NCBI GenBank assembly: GCA_902762305.1
Contig: CACWNW010000014.1
Coordinates: forward strand, 62,001-126,000
Source: Fibrobacter succinogenes
GTDB taxonomy: Bacteria; Fibrobacterota; Fibrobacteria; Fibrobacterales; Fibrobacteraceae
Reading direction: 5' to 3'
Length of the DNA stretch: 64,000 bases
The first letter of the stretch is position 1; the number at the start of each line of letters is the position of its first letter. A model generated the notes under the pieces. That model had not been told where the DNA came from, ran no database searches, and saw only the letters and a program-made list of their open reading frames with translations. Positions 50,306 to 59,238 of this stretch are shown here, piece by piece. Made by a program: the position numbers and the translations under genes.

Positions 50306-52273
50306 TCAGTTCTTCACGCAGCGGACTGGCATATTTTTTACACGCCATATATCATTCGGGTCAGATTGCACAGCCAAGCTACCATATCTTACCCAACCAT
50401 TAAAACCATTACCCCATTCATCATCCACATACCACCTTGTTTCGTATCCTGACGCCAAGCTTAATATATATTCGTACTCCTCTAAATACGCCTCAACTGG
50501 TTTCGTCCAATCAAACTCAAAGACAGGAATCGCATAAACTGGAACATGTTCATTGAACAAGCGCAGCTTCCCAGACGCTTCCATCTCTTTCTGACGACCA
50601 GTACGCATCCCCTCCCAGGTCGGCAACAACTGCAAGCCAAAACCAACAGGCCCTTCCGTATATTCGGACGCCAAAAGGTACCACACAACATCTTTCTTCT
50701 CCACTTTGTACGCATCCTCTATATACTCGTACAGGCCCTCCCAATCGTCCTTCGTCGCTACATGCCAACTATCGGGGCAAACCCCCTGGTGATTCACCGA
50801 GTCCATCAGCTCAAACGCCATCATGTACTTATACTTGGGTGCGTGCATATCATACGAGTCTTCACACCACAAAGCCAAGTCCACGGGACTCCCACAGCGA
50901 TACTCAAGCGTTGCAGAATCAACATCTGGCTGGTCCCGATATTCCGCTACACATGCTTCATATCTTTCATATTCTGGACGGTAGTATTCCATACACCCCT
51001 CCTTGGTCCAGACGATTGACGAATCAAGAGCCAACGACTCATACCACGTATAGAGCCGGCCAAACACTTCGCAACGGCTGTCCTTATCATCGAGACAACG
51101 GGATTTTCCATACTCGTATTTGAGGTTTTCCGCCATCCAAGTCTGCTGTTTTCCATCAATACTGTAGGTCACCGTCCGATATGTCTTGCCATCGCGAGCA
51201 TCCGTCATCGTTCCGTTTTCCGCATGCACCTTGCCGGTTTCACCCATTTCGAGCCTCCAGCCTTCCGATCGGCAAGCCAGGTATATACTCGTATCGGCAA
51301 GTTTTACAAATTCCCCTTCGCGACTTTCCGTGCATAGGCCTTCACCCATAAGTTCCATATACACATCTGCCAGAATCTTCGAAAAAGCCAGCTCTTCTTC
51401 AAAGATGCTCATCACTTTCTCATCTAATTCCGAAGATTCCAGTACATCATGATTCATGCGGGAAATCCACGTTTTCCTAGAAAGCCCCCAAGAAAGCCGC
51501 TCCATAAGCCGATTCCTTGTCTTCGAATCCAATTCGTCCAAGTTTCCACCCCTTTCAAGGGTACTCACGGTAGAATCAACGGAAAACCATTCTACCCCGG
51601 TCGACCCGACAAACATCTCCGAAAGAGCCGCTTCCGTCATGATATAGCCCGAATTTTCCAGGATTTCATCGCTTTCAAATCCATTGAATCTTTCAACAAC
51701 GCCAATAGCCTCCAAAGTCGCAATTTCCGAACGCACATCAAGGCTATCGTGAGAAACGCCTTCTGCTGCCAGATAACGCCAAAGCGCAGCCTTGAGAGTC
51801 GTCAACAGATTCAGGTTTACATTTTTCGTTTTCCTGACATCAGCAATAGCCACAAGATCGCCCCGAGTGCCATCGGCATCCCAACCACTGACTCGCAACT
51901 GGACATACGGGCTCTTAAGAGCAACATTCTTGAAACTAAACATGTCGCCATCATTCCAAAGCGTATCCGAATACGAAGCACCCGTTTTTGCAAAAGTGGT
52001 CGAATCCAGCTCGTAAAGCCACGCAATAGAATGCCTTCGGTACGCTTCTATGGCAAACGCGCTATCCTGTGATTCCCCCTCCTGCGGACTCGCTGTAACG
52101 CGGTACGCAGCAGCCGTCAGGGTAATATTCTCGAGGCCGGCATAGAAACCCCTCTCTTCGGAAGCTCCTCCCGAAATCGGCTGATCGCCATCCGTTGTAC
52201 ATGCAGCAAACATCAAGGCGAACGGCATCGCCATCATGCAGAAAAACCTGCTGCTCATTTTTAAGTAACTCAT
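50306..52273 (-). CDS. FISUMP-domain lipoprotein, cassette 3
   Basis: A 655-aa lipoprotein, the longest of the four. Signal MSSRFFCMMAMPFALMFAAC, mature start CTTDGDQPISGGASEE. The N-terminal half has beta-rich segments and 'VNLNLLTTLKAALWRYLAAE'. The FISUMP domain begins near 365: 'TMTDARDGKTYRTVTYSIDG', 'QTWMAENLKYEYGKSRCLDD', 'CEVFGRLYTWYESLA', 'GVCPDSWHVATKDDWEGLYE', end PVRCVKN. A 100-residue insertion of Tyr/Glu/Asp-rich sequence lies inside the domain. Coupled 9 bp after the TIGR02147 stop. Confidence 0.9.
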   Translation of the reverse strand: MSYLKMSSRFFCMMAMPFALMFAACTTDGDQPISGGASEERGFYAGLENITLTAAAYRVTASPQEGESQDSAFAIEAYRRHSIAWLYELDSTTFAKTGASYSDTLWNDGDMFSFKNVALKSPYVQLRVSGWDADGTRGDLVAIADVRKTKNVNLNLLTTLKAALWRYLAAEGVSHDSLDVRSEIATLEAIGVVERFNGFESDEILENSGYIMTEAALSEMFVGSTGVEWFSVDSTVSTLERGGNLDELDSKTRNRLMERLSWGLSRKTWISRMNHDVLESSELDEKVMSIFEEELAFSKILADVYMELMGEGLCTESREGEFVKLADTSIYLACRSEGWRLEMGETGKVHAENGTMTDARDGKTYRTVTYSIDGKQQTWMAENLKYEYGKSRCLDDKDSRCEVFGRLYTWYESLALDSSIVWTKEGCMEYYRPEYERYEACVAEYRDQPDVDSATLEYRCGSPVDLALWCEDSYDMHAPKYKYMMAFELMDSVNHQGVCPDSWHVATKDDWEGLYEYIEDAYKVEKKDVVWYLLASEYTEGPVGFGLQLLPTWEGMRTGRQKEMEASGKLRLFNEHVPVYAIPVFEFDWTKPVEAYLEEYEYILSLASGYETRWYVDDEWGNGFNGWVRYGSLAVQSDPNDIWRVKNMPVRCVKN

Positions 52274-52282
52274 GGTTTCCTC

Positions 52283-53119
52283 CTAACCCTTTTTATTTAA
52301 GCCCTGTTTATCCGTCATCGGGAAGAACTGGATATTCATGCGGTACACCTCATCCGTAGCACTTTCCCTCGTGGCAATCGCGATAATCCTCTTGCGGAAT
52401 TCGGCGATTTCCTGAACAATTTCATCATACGCGCCCTGGGTCAGCCCAAGCGTAAGGCCCGAAAAGTTCCGTTTCTCCTGCGGTACACCTTCGATGGTAT
52501 CGAGCGCAATTTCCCCCATCTGGCGGTGCAGCCCACGAACGGCAACCGGAGTCACCTCCATCGGGCCAGTCGTCACCGTCATGTCGGTCTGCACATAGTT
52601 CCCGTTTTCGTCTTTACGGAGCAGGTCCGCACTCACAAGGAACTTGAGCGTATCGCTCACTTCGGCAGCGCTCACCTTCGGGAGGCAGGCATGCGCCATC
52701 GCCAGGGGTTTCGCCCCATGCATTGACGGAGCAAGCTCGCGGATTACCGAGTTTTTCCAGTCGCTGAAGTAGCGGAAAGAATCCCCTTCCAAAATTTTCG
52801 CCTTGTGGTCGCCCGCGATGGCGAGCATCCCGTTGAACGCCTCCTTCTTCTCGGCGTCATTTTTCGCATGGTCGAACTTGACCATCATGCAGAAATATTC
52901 CTGCTCGTAGTCGGCAAGGTGCATCGCGGCAGCAACGCGCTTTGCAGCCTCGTCGCTCAGGTTGAACTTTCCGTCGCTCACATATTTAAGGTATACCGGC
53001 GAAGTGAACCCGGCCACCTTGGCGAACTCCTGCCAGGTAAATGCGGATTTCGCCTTGCGGTCGGCGTAATAGTCCGCAATATACCGGCGGTAGTCCGTAT
53101 ATTCAAGTACATCTTTCAT
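52283..53119 (-). CDS. TIGR02147/DUF4423 family regulator, cassette 3
   Basis: A 278-aa paralogue. HTH-like FTWQEFAKVAGFTSPVYLKY; DUF4423 blocks 'VIRELAPSMHGAKPLAMAHA' and 'FSGLTLGLTQGAYDEIVQEI'. The start is ATG 53119 with AGGAGG four bases upstream; an in-frame start 15 bp earlier overlaps that SD and is rejected. Promoter and operon layout match the other cassettes. Confidence 0.9.
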   Translation of the reverse strand: MKDVLEYTDYRRYIADYYADRKAKSAFTWQEFAKVAGFTSPVYLKYVSDGKFNLSDEAAKRVAAAMHLADYEQEYFCMMVKFDHAKNDAEKKEAFNGMLAIAGDHKAKILEGDSFRYFSDWKNSVIRELAPSMHGAKPLAMAHACLPKVSAAEVSDTLKFLVSADLLRKDENGNYVQTDMTVTTGPMEVTPVAVRGLHRQMGEIALDTIEGVPQEKRNFSGLTLGLTQGAYDEIVQEIAEFRKRIIAIATRESATDEVYRMNIQFFPMTDKQGLNKKG

Positions 53120-53202
53120 TGATCCTCCTAACAAAGAACGTTCGCACCGCCTGCCCCCATTTTCTATTCCGGGTTTCGACCATGCGGGTCGTTCTGTATT
53201 TA

Positions 53203-53231
53203 AATATAAACACCTTTTTTCAAAAAGTCAA
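53203..53231 (-). promoter_or_regulatory. Promoter of cassette 3
   Basis: TTGACT (53231-53226), 17 bp, TATATT (53208-53203) on the minus strand, preceded by GAAACTA. Confidence 0.8.
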
Positions 53232-53348
53232 TAGTTTCACAATATATTTTTCGCTGTTTTACACAAAATTTAAGCAAATTTATAAATTTTTGACAAAAAT
53301 CACAATTTTCACAATATAAGATTTCAATACAGGCAATCGTCGAGACCA

Positions 53349-53652
53349 CGACGAACGAGCGGTCACCGTGAGCGACAAGCCACGGACGTTAAGCCGTGGC
53401 GGTAGCGAAAGCGAGTGAGAAACCGGAGTTTTTATGCCATATACGACGAACGAGCGGTCACCGTGAGCAACAAGCCACGGACGTTAAGCCGTGGCGGTCG
53501 CGAAAGCGAGTGAGAAACCGGAGTTTTTATGCCATATACGACGAACGAGCGGTCACCGTAAGCGACAAGCCACGGACGTTAAGCCGTGGCGGTCGCGAAA
53601 GCGAGTGAGAAACCGGAATTTTTATGCCATATACGACGAACGAGCGGTCACA
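53349..53652 (-). repeat. 95-bp tandem repeat, three copies plus partial fourth
   Basis: Units start at 53349, 53444 and 53539, with a 19-bp partial at 53634; the period is exactly 95 bp and copies differ at only a few positions. Each holds the hairpin GCCACGG-ACGTTAAG-CCGTGGC and the block CCGGAGTTTTTAT. Because 95 is not a multiple of three, it is not a coding repeat. It fills most of the 608-bp gap between cassettes 3 and 4, together with promoter 3 and terminator 4. Confidence 0.95.
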
Positions 53653-53679
53653 AAAGAAGGCGGGCATAAGCCCGTCTTC
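53651..53679 (-). terminator. Terminator of cassette 4
   Basis: GAAGACGGGC-TTAT-GCCCGCCTTC stem followed by TTTTG on the minus strand; same stem as the sisters with one G-U change. Confidence 0.85.
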
Positions 53680-53728
53680 CTGCTCCCCCTATTTGGGTCC
53701 CCTCCTTTTCCTCCTAACAAGAGAGAGT

Positions 53729-55462
53729 CTAGTCCTTCACGCAACGGACAAAACCCGTTGTTGCCGGTCCATAATAATGTTCAATTATAAAATGAGAGTG
53801 ACGACCAAGACGTTCCCCCGAATAACTATAACTAACAATCGTTCCGAACACACCGGCCCTCGACATACTATTCTCCGGCTTAAGAGCGCTTTCAGGCAAG
53901 AACGTCGGAGCGAACAGGTACATCATCGGATAGAAATATACCTTGTACGAACCATTAGCCCCTCGCACACGAGCCACCATATCCATGCCGAAACCCGTCG
54001 GATTGCCAAAGGATTGCATCAACCAGTTTGTTTCTTTACCCAGTTCGGCACCAAAGTTATTCCTCAGGTACGAGAACAGAGTTTCCCAGTCCTCGTATCG
54101 AGCCACATGCCAGCCTTCGGGACACATGTCAAAATCCAGGACACCCAACGAATCGGCAACCATATCCCACTTCACACTATCGTAATCGACATAGCCATCT
54201 TCGTCTTCCAAGGCTCCACTTAAGTACGTAGAATCCAGCATAGACACGAACGAATATATGCGACCAATGGAACAATTCGATGACGCACCCTTGAAGGCAT
54301 CGTCATCATAACAGGATGACCCTTCTGCCTCGTACTTCAGATTTTCCGCCATCCATGTCTGCGGCGTTCCATCCAGATCGAGTGTCACAGTCTTGTACAC
54401 CTTGCCGTCGCGGGAGTCCGTCATCGTTCCGAACGTATGATTGATGCGGGCGCCGTTTCTCTCGCGAAGAGCGATATCCCAGGAGCCGGATGCGCACATC
54501 AGTTCAAACAGATTACCCGAAATATCGGCAAATGTCCCCTCCTTTTCGGCCGAGCACGTTCCATGATCAAACACAGACGCAAGCAGGTTCGCATAATAAG
54601 TTTTCTTCTGCAGACATTCCTGGTAATATTGGGCAGAAGCCTCACGGAGCCTTTCAAAATTCCAGGGAGAAAATTGCACAACCGTGAAAATATTCAGGCC
54701 CTCTATTGACGTTTCAAGCGCTCTCTTTGTCGAATCCGACAATCCAGCAATCGAACCCGTCGCACCAAATTCCTCTCCAACTTTTTCCAGAAGAGCATAC
54801 GGGACACCTTCACTCAAGGCAGCCTGCCGTATGGCTGGCGACTCGTCAAACGCAAAGGCACTCATGATTTCTGATTCAGCCTGCGTCTTCGCCGCGGCAA
54901 ACGACGAGCCGGAAGCTGCCAGATTCATGATTCTATAATACGCCAAATGCGATATCCCGTCAATAGCAACAGAACCCGAATCACGCACGTCCACAATCGC
55001 CTTGAGCGACACCTCCCCTGCAACAGCCTCTATCAGGACTACGGGGCTTTTCAACGTGATGTCTTTAAACTTGAACGATCCGGTAGTCACACCCTCGTCA
55101 CAGGGATTAGTTACTTCGCCGGTCAAGATATCCGGTTCCATTGTACAGATATTGGTCGTAAAGGACGTATCGTTCAGCGGTTCCAAGGTTACAGTATCCA
55201 GTTCCGACAAACGGGCCTCACCTCCATACAGGAAAATACTCGGCGGAGCAGACACCGTAACTTCACCGGAACCATCCTCACTTTCAAGCGTACGCGCATA
55301 ATAAGCCCGCGCCGCTACCGTGATATCGGCATAAATTCTCGGTTCTTCGGAAGCTCCTCCCGAAATCGGCTGGTCGCCATCCGTCGTACACGCCGCAAAC
55401 ATCAAGGCGAGCGGCATCGCCATCGTGCAGAAAATTCTACTGCCCATTTTAACGTTATTCAT
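53729..55462 (-). CDS. FISUMP-domain lipoprotein, cassette 4
   Basis: A 577-aa lipoprotein. Signal MGSRIFCTMAMPLALMFAAC, mature start CTTDGDQPISGGASEE, identical to cassette 3 over 16 residues and then divergent. FISUMP landmarks: 'TMTDSRDGKVYKTVTLDLDG', 'QTWMAENLKYEAEGSSCYDD', 'CSIGRIYSFVSMLDS', 'DMCPEGWHVARYEDWETLFS', end GFVRCVKD. The middle has an Ala/Ser-rich helical part ('AASGSSFAAAKTQAESEIMS'). SD AGGAGG, 9 bp after the regulator stop. Surface role inferred. Confidence 0.9.
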   Translation of the reverse strand: MNNVKMGSRIFCTMAMPLALMFAACTTDGDQPISGGASEEPRIYADITVAARAYYARTLESEDGSGEVTVSAPPSIFLYGGEARLSELDTVTLEPLNDTSFTTNICTMEPDILTGEVTNPCDEGVTTGSFKFKDITLKSPVVLIEAVAGEVSLKAIVDVRDSGSVAIDGISHLAYYRIMNLAASGSSFAAAKTQAESEIMSAFAFDESPAIRQAALSEGVPYALLEKVGEEFGATGSIAGLSDSTKRALETSIEGLNIFTVVQFSPWNFERLREASAQYYQECLQKKTYYANLLASVFDHGTCSAEKEGTFADISGNLFELMCASGSWDIALRERNGARINHTFGTMTDSRDGKVYKTVTLDLDGTPQTWMAENLKYEAEGSSCYDDDAFKGASSNCSIGRIYSFVSMLDSTYLSGALEDEDGYVDYDSVKWDMVADSLGVLDFDMCPEGWHVARYEDWETLFSYLRNNFGAELGKETNWLMQSFGNPTGFGMDMVARVRGANGSYKVYFYPMMYLFAPTFLPESALKPENSMSRAGVFGTIVSYSYSGERLGRHSHFIIEHYYGPATTGFVRCVKD

Positions 55463-55471
55463 GATTTCCTC

Positions 55472-56308
55472 CTAGCCCTTCTTATTTAAGCCCTGTTTGT
55501 CTGTCATCGGGAAAAACTGAACATTCAGGCGATACACTTCGTCCGTTTCGTTTTCCCTAGTGGCGATTTCAATGATTTTCCTGCGGCACGCATCTATCAC
55601 CGCTACAATCTCATCGTAGGCCTTACGCGTAACGCCCAAGGTCACGCCCGAAAAAAGACGTTCATTTTGCGGTACGCCCTCGATGGCGTCAAGGGCGATT
55701 TCACCCATCTGGCGGTGCAGCCCACGAATAACGACAGGAGTCACCTCCATCGGACCAGCCGTCACGACCTTATCGGTCTGCACGTAATTGCCGTCCGCAT
55801 CCTTCGAGAGCAGATTCGCCTTGACCAAAAAGTTCAGCGATTCGCTCACCTCGGCAGCACTGACCTTGGGGCGGCACGCCTTTGCCAGCGCAAGCGGCTT
55901 TGCTCCGGGCATAGCGGGAGCAAGTTCACGGAGTACCGGATTTTTCCAGCTATCGAAATAGTGGTACGCGTCGGCCTCGATAACCTTAGCGTTGCTCTGC
56001 TTTGCGATGGAGAGCATCCTCTCAAAGATTTCCTTCTTCACGTTGTCCGTCCCGGCATGGTCGAACTCCACCATCGCACGGAAATAATCCAGACGCGCCC
56101 CGGCAAGCCCCATGGACTTGGCAACGCGATCTACGGCTTCTTCGCCCAGATTGAAGCGCCCCTCGCTCACATACTTCAGATGAACCGAAGAAGAGAACTG
56201 CGCCAGCTTCGCAAACTCACGCCAAGTAAATCCGGACTTCACCTTCCTTTCAGCGTAAAAATCCGCGATGTACTGGCGGTAGCCCGTATATTCAAAAATA
56301 TCTTTCAC
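55472..56308 (-). CDS. TIGR02147/DUF4423 family regulator, cassette 4
   Basis: A 278-aa paralogue, the most divergent of the four. HTH-like FTWREFAKLAQFSSSVHLKY, then 'VLRELAPAMPGAKPLALAKA' and 'FSGVTLGVTRKAYDEIVAVI'. The start is GTG 56308 with AGGAGG four bases upstream, aligned with the ATG of the sisters; an in-frame start 18 bp earlier is rejected. It heads the cassette and is the outermost copy of the array. Confidence 0.9.
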   Translation of the reverse strand: MKDIFEYTGYRQYIADFYAERKVKSGFTWREFAKLAQFSSSVHLKYVSEGRFNLGEEAVDRVAKSMGLAGARLDYFRAMVEFDHAGTDNVKKEIFERMLSIAKQSNAKVIEADAYHYFDSWKNPVLRELAPAMPGAKPLALAKACRPKVSAAEVSESLNFLVKANLLSKDADGNYVQTDKVVTAGPMEVTPVVIRGLHRQMGEIALDAIEGVPQNERLFSGVTLGVTRKAYDEIVAVIDACRRKIIEIATRENETDEVYRLNVQFFPMTDKQGLNKKG

Positions 56309-56352
56309 TTTTCCTCCTGACAACACCTTGGATTCAAGGTGGTATAGTTCTA

Positions 56353-56380
56353 AATATACCTTTCAACACCAAAAAGTCAA
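56353..56380 (-). promoter_or_regulatory. Promoter of cassette 4
   Basis: TTGACT (56380-56375), 16 bp, TATATT (56358-56353) on the minus strand. The upstream AAACTA block is changed to AAATAAG. Confidence 0.7.
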
Positions 56381-56515
56381 CTTATTTCGCAATACAAAAA
56401 TCGCGTTTTTATCAAAATTTAAGCATACGAAACAAAAATTATAAAAAAGCAAGCATTTTCCGCAACACAAAAACAAATCATCCACCATCAGGGCATCATT
56501 ACCTATATTTATGGC

Positions 56516-57661
56516 ATGGAACTTTTTACCAGGGTAGATACGCCTTCAGCCGATTTCAATATCGACTACACGAGCCGCATCGCGTTTTTCGGATCGTGCT
56601 TTGCAGACAACATTTCGGCTCAGTTTGCCGCGCGCAAGTTCCGCGTACTCGCAAACCCCTTCGGGACAGTGTACAACCCGGTCTCCATCGCAAGGCAAAT
56701 CAAAGCGCTTTCCGACGGGAAAATTTTCGGAGAGGGAGATGTCTTTCAAGATGCCCGCTCGGGGCAATGTGCCAGCGGGAAGCAAGATGCCTGCGGTCCG
56801 TGGCACTGCTGGGGAGCGCACGGTTCACTCTCGGCACCGAGCCGCGAAGAATGCATCGCGAAACTGAACGTTGCCGCCAATAGCGCGCGCGAATTCTTGC
56901 AGCAAGCCGACACCGTATTCGTCACGCTCGGGACATCGTTCGTGTACTACCTGAAAGAATCGGGAAAAGCTGTCGCGAATTGCCACCGGCAGGCCCCCGC
57001 GCTTTTTGAACGCCGGATGATTACGGTAGAAGAAGCGACGCAGGCACTCGAAAGCATCGTGCAGGACCTGGTAAAAATAAAGCAGGACTCGATTCTTCCC
57101 CCGGCTCGGGGGCCGGGGCTAAAGGCAGAAATGGCTTCGCATTTTTCGATTGCTCAGAATGACGCGCACAATCTGCACATCGTGTTCACCGTATCGCCGC
57201 TCAGGCACATGGCCGACGGGGCGCACAACAACAGCCTTTCGAAGGCCACGTTACTGCTCGCGATAAATAGTATCAAACAAAAAGCAATGGATTCTATCGG
57301 CTCTACGAGCCTCCAGAATGACATCGCAGAATACTTCCCGAGTTACGAGATCGTGATGGACGAGCTGCGCGATTACCGCTTCTACGACAGCGACATGGTG
57401 CACCTGTCCGAGACCGCCGAAGAATACATCTTCGAGCGCATGGCAGACTGCTATTGCGACGAGAAGGCCCGCGCAGACATGGCCCGCGTCGAAAAATTCA
57501 TGAAGGAGGCGAACCACAGGGTAGCCGACATGAATTCGCCCGCGACGGCAGCCTTCGCACAGAAGGTCATTTCACAGGCAGGAGACCTCGAAAAATCCAT
57601 CCCGGGGCTCGATTTAAGGCTGGAAATTGCGAAATTTCGCGAAATTTTGAATATCCGCTAG
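56516..57661 (+). CDS. GSCFA family protein
   Basis: A 381-aa protein with the GSCFA signature (SRIAFFGSCFADNISAQF) near residue 25, then 'NPFGTVYNPVSIARQI', 'TVFVTLGTSFVYYLKESGKA' and 'VFTVSPLRHMADGAHNNSLS'. The family has an SGNH-like fold (GSCF nucleophile region, and a late D-x-x-H-like 'DSDMVHLSE') and is probably a hydrolase or acyltransferase of unknown substrate. A TATATT -10 element ends six bases before the ATG and there is no SD, so it may be leaderless. No partner gene is evident. Confidence 0.9.
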   Translation: MELFTRVDTPSADFNIDYTSRIAFFGSCFADNISAQFAARKFRVLANPFGTVYNPVSIARQIKALSDGKIFGEGDVFQDARSGQCASGKQDACGPWHCWGAHGSLSAPSREECIAKLNVAANSAREFLQQADTVFVTLGTSFVYYLKESGKAVANCHRQAPALFERRMITVEEATQALESIVQDLVKIKQDSILPPARGPGLKAEMASHFSIAQNDAHNLHIVFTVSPLRHMADGAHNNSLSKATLLLAINSIKQKAMDSIGSTSLQNDIAEYFPSYEIVMDELRDYRFYDSDMVHLSETAEEYIFERMADCYCDEKARADMARVEKFMKEANHRVADMNSPATAAFAQKVISQAGDLEKSIPGLDLRLEIAKFREILNIR

Positions 57662-57769
57662 CTTTTTCATTAAAAAACCGGAACCTTTTGTTTCGGTTTG
57701 TTTACACCCTTCCCTCTTTTTTTTAGAGTATTTTTATACTCGTGGATTAGGGTAAAATAAGGAGTAACA

Positions 57770-59164
57770 ATGAAAAAGAGACTTACAATCTCAGGTCTCG
57801 CGCTTGGCGTGACCCTTCTTGGCGTAGGCTTCTCAAACACCTTCGCCGCAGATGAAACCCTAAGATCCCTCGCCGAGAAAAACGGCATCTACGTCGGAGC
57901 CATCCTGAACTCGCAATGGTTCAGCGGCGGACTTCCAGGCAATTATGAACAAATTCACAAATCGCAGTTCAACGTTGTCGTCGCCGAGAACGAGATGAAG
58001 TTCGACGCCACCGAACCGAGCGAAGGCAGGTTCAGCTACGGCAACGGCGACAAGATGGTCAAGTACGCGCAGCAAAACGGCATGCGCGTCCGCGGCCACG
58101 CTCTCGCCTGGCACAGCCAGGTCCCGGGCTGGGTGAACAACTACAGGAACGACAAGCAGAAACTGCTCAAGGTGCTCAAGAACCACATCCAGAACGTAGT
58201 CGGCCACTGGAAAGGCAAAGTCGCCGAATGGGACGTGGTGAACGAAGCCATCAGCAACAACGAACCGATGTGGCGTTCCCAATCCGTCTGGTACCAGGGT
58301 ATCGGCCCCGACTTCATCGACTCCGCCTTCGTATGGACGCACGCCGTCGACCCGGATGCGGAACTCTGCTACAACGACTACAACCTGGAACAGGGCATCA
58401 GCCCGAAGGCCAAGGCGGGGTTCTTGCTCGAGCAAGTGAAGCGCTGGGTCAAAAACGGCATTCCCATACATTGCGTGGGTTCCCAGACGCACGTGGAAGA
58501 CACCACCACCGACAAGCACTTCATCGGTTCGCCGGACAGCCTCCGCGCCCTCGCCAAGGAACTTGCAAAGCTCAATATCAAACTGAAAATTACCGAACTT
58601 GATATCGGTTTCAAGAGCGGCATCAACGTGAGCAAGAGCGATCTCGAACGCCAGGGAAAGACCTTCCGCGAATACCTGGATATCGTACTCGAAGAACCGA
58701 ATGCGGACACCTACCTGATCTGGGGCGTGTCCGATAAATGGAGCTGGCTAGGCGGACTCAACAGGCAGAAGGGCCTTATATACGACGACAATTTGAAACC
58801 AAAGCCGGCTTTCGACAGCATTTTGGTGAGGCTCCAGACATTCGAGCCGCCGAAGGACACGACAGTCACGGACACGACCAAGCAAGATACGAGCGTCACC
58901 GACACGACTAAGCAGGACAGCACCATAGCGATTCATCAGACTGCAGGCCCGGGCAGCGTCACCACGCACGTTGCCGGACATACGCTGTTTATTGCCGGAG
59001 TGAAGTCCGCGAAGGTCGAAGTATTCGACATGCAGGGCCGCCCAGTATTCAGCGGCAAGTGCGAAACCGGTGCACTCGAACTGAAGGGAGTTTCGGAAGG
59101 GGTCTACATGGTCCGCATCCGCGAACAATCAGCAAGCCTAGTACGGAAAATCGCCATCAAGTAA
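57770..59164 (+). CDS. GH10 endo-1,4-beta-xylanase with T9SS-like tail
   Basis: A 464-aa secreted xylanase. The signal peptide ends SNTFA near residue 26. The GH10 barrel (about 30-360) has 'VVAENEMKFDATEPSEGRF', 'RGHALAWHSQVPGWV', acid/base Glu in WDVVNEAISN, and nucleophile Glu in LKITELDIGF, then 'YLIWGVSDKWSWL'. A Thr/Asp linker repeat (DTTVTDTTKQDTSVTDTTKQ) joins a C-terminal sorting-like domain of about 75 residues ('VEVFDMQGRPVFSGKCETGA', 'EGVYMVRIREQSASLVRK'). It should degrade xylan outside the cell. AAGGAG precedes the ATG; a bidirectional terminator follows. Confidence 0.95.
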   Translation: MKKRLTISGLALGVTLLGVGFSNTFAADETLRSLAEKNGIYVGAILNSQWFSGGLPGNYEQIHKSQFNVVVAENEMKFDATEPSEGRFSYGNGDKMVKYAQQNGMRVRGHALAWHSQVPGWVNNYRNDKQKLLKVLKNHIQNVVGHWKGKVAEWDVVNEAISNNEPMWRSQSVWYQGIGPDFIDSAFVWTHAVDPDAELCYNDYNLEQGISPKAKAGFLLEQVKRWVKNGIPIHCVGSQTHVEDTTTDKHFIGSPDSLRALAKELAKLNIKLKITELDIGFKSGINVSKSDLERQGKTFREYLDIVLEEPNADTYLIWGVSDKWSWLGGLNRQKGLIYDDNLKPKPAFDSILVRLQTFEPPKDTTVTDTTKQDTSVTDTTKQDSTIAIHQTAGPGSVTTHVAGHTLFIAGVKSAKVEVFDMQGRPVFSGKCETGALELKGVSEGVYMVRIREQSASLVRKIAIK

Positions 59165-59189
59165 GCGATAGATAAACATCAATAAAAAA

Positions 59190-59224
59190 CTGCGGCTCAG
59201 GAAGAACTGAACCGCAGCTTTTTT
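59190..59224. terminator. Bidirectional terminator between xylanase and DUF1353-like gene
   Basis: CTGCGGCTCAG-GAAGAA-CTGAACCGCAG stem with T runs on both strands (TTTTTT on each side), serving the two convergent genes. Confidence 0.9.
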
Positions 59225-59238
59225 ATTTCTTTCCCAAC

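Noticed and set aside
53349-53652. Possible CRISPR array
   Set aside because: The units are 95 bp and nearly identical along their whole length, with no unique spacers and no cas genes.
53396-53790. Small repetitive plus-strand frames in the 95-bp repeats
   Set aside because: They follow from the repeat itself; 95 is not a multiple of three, so the frame changes at every unit, and no SD is present.
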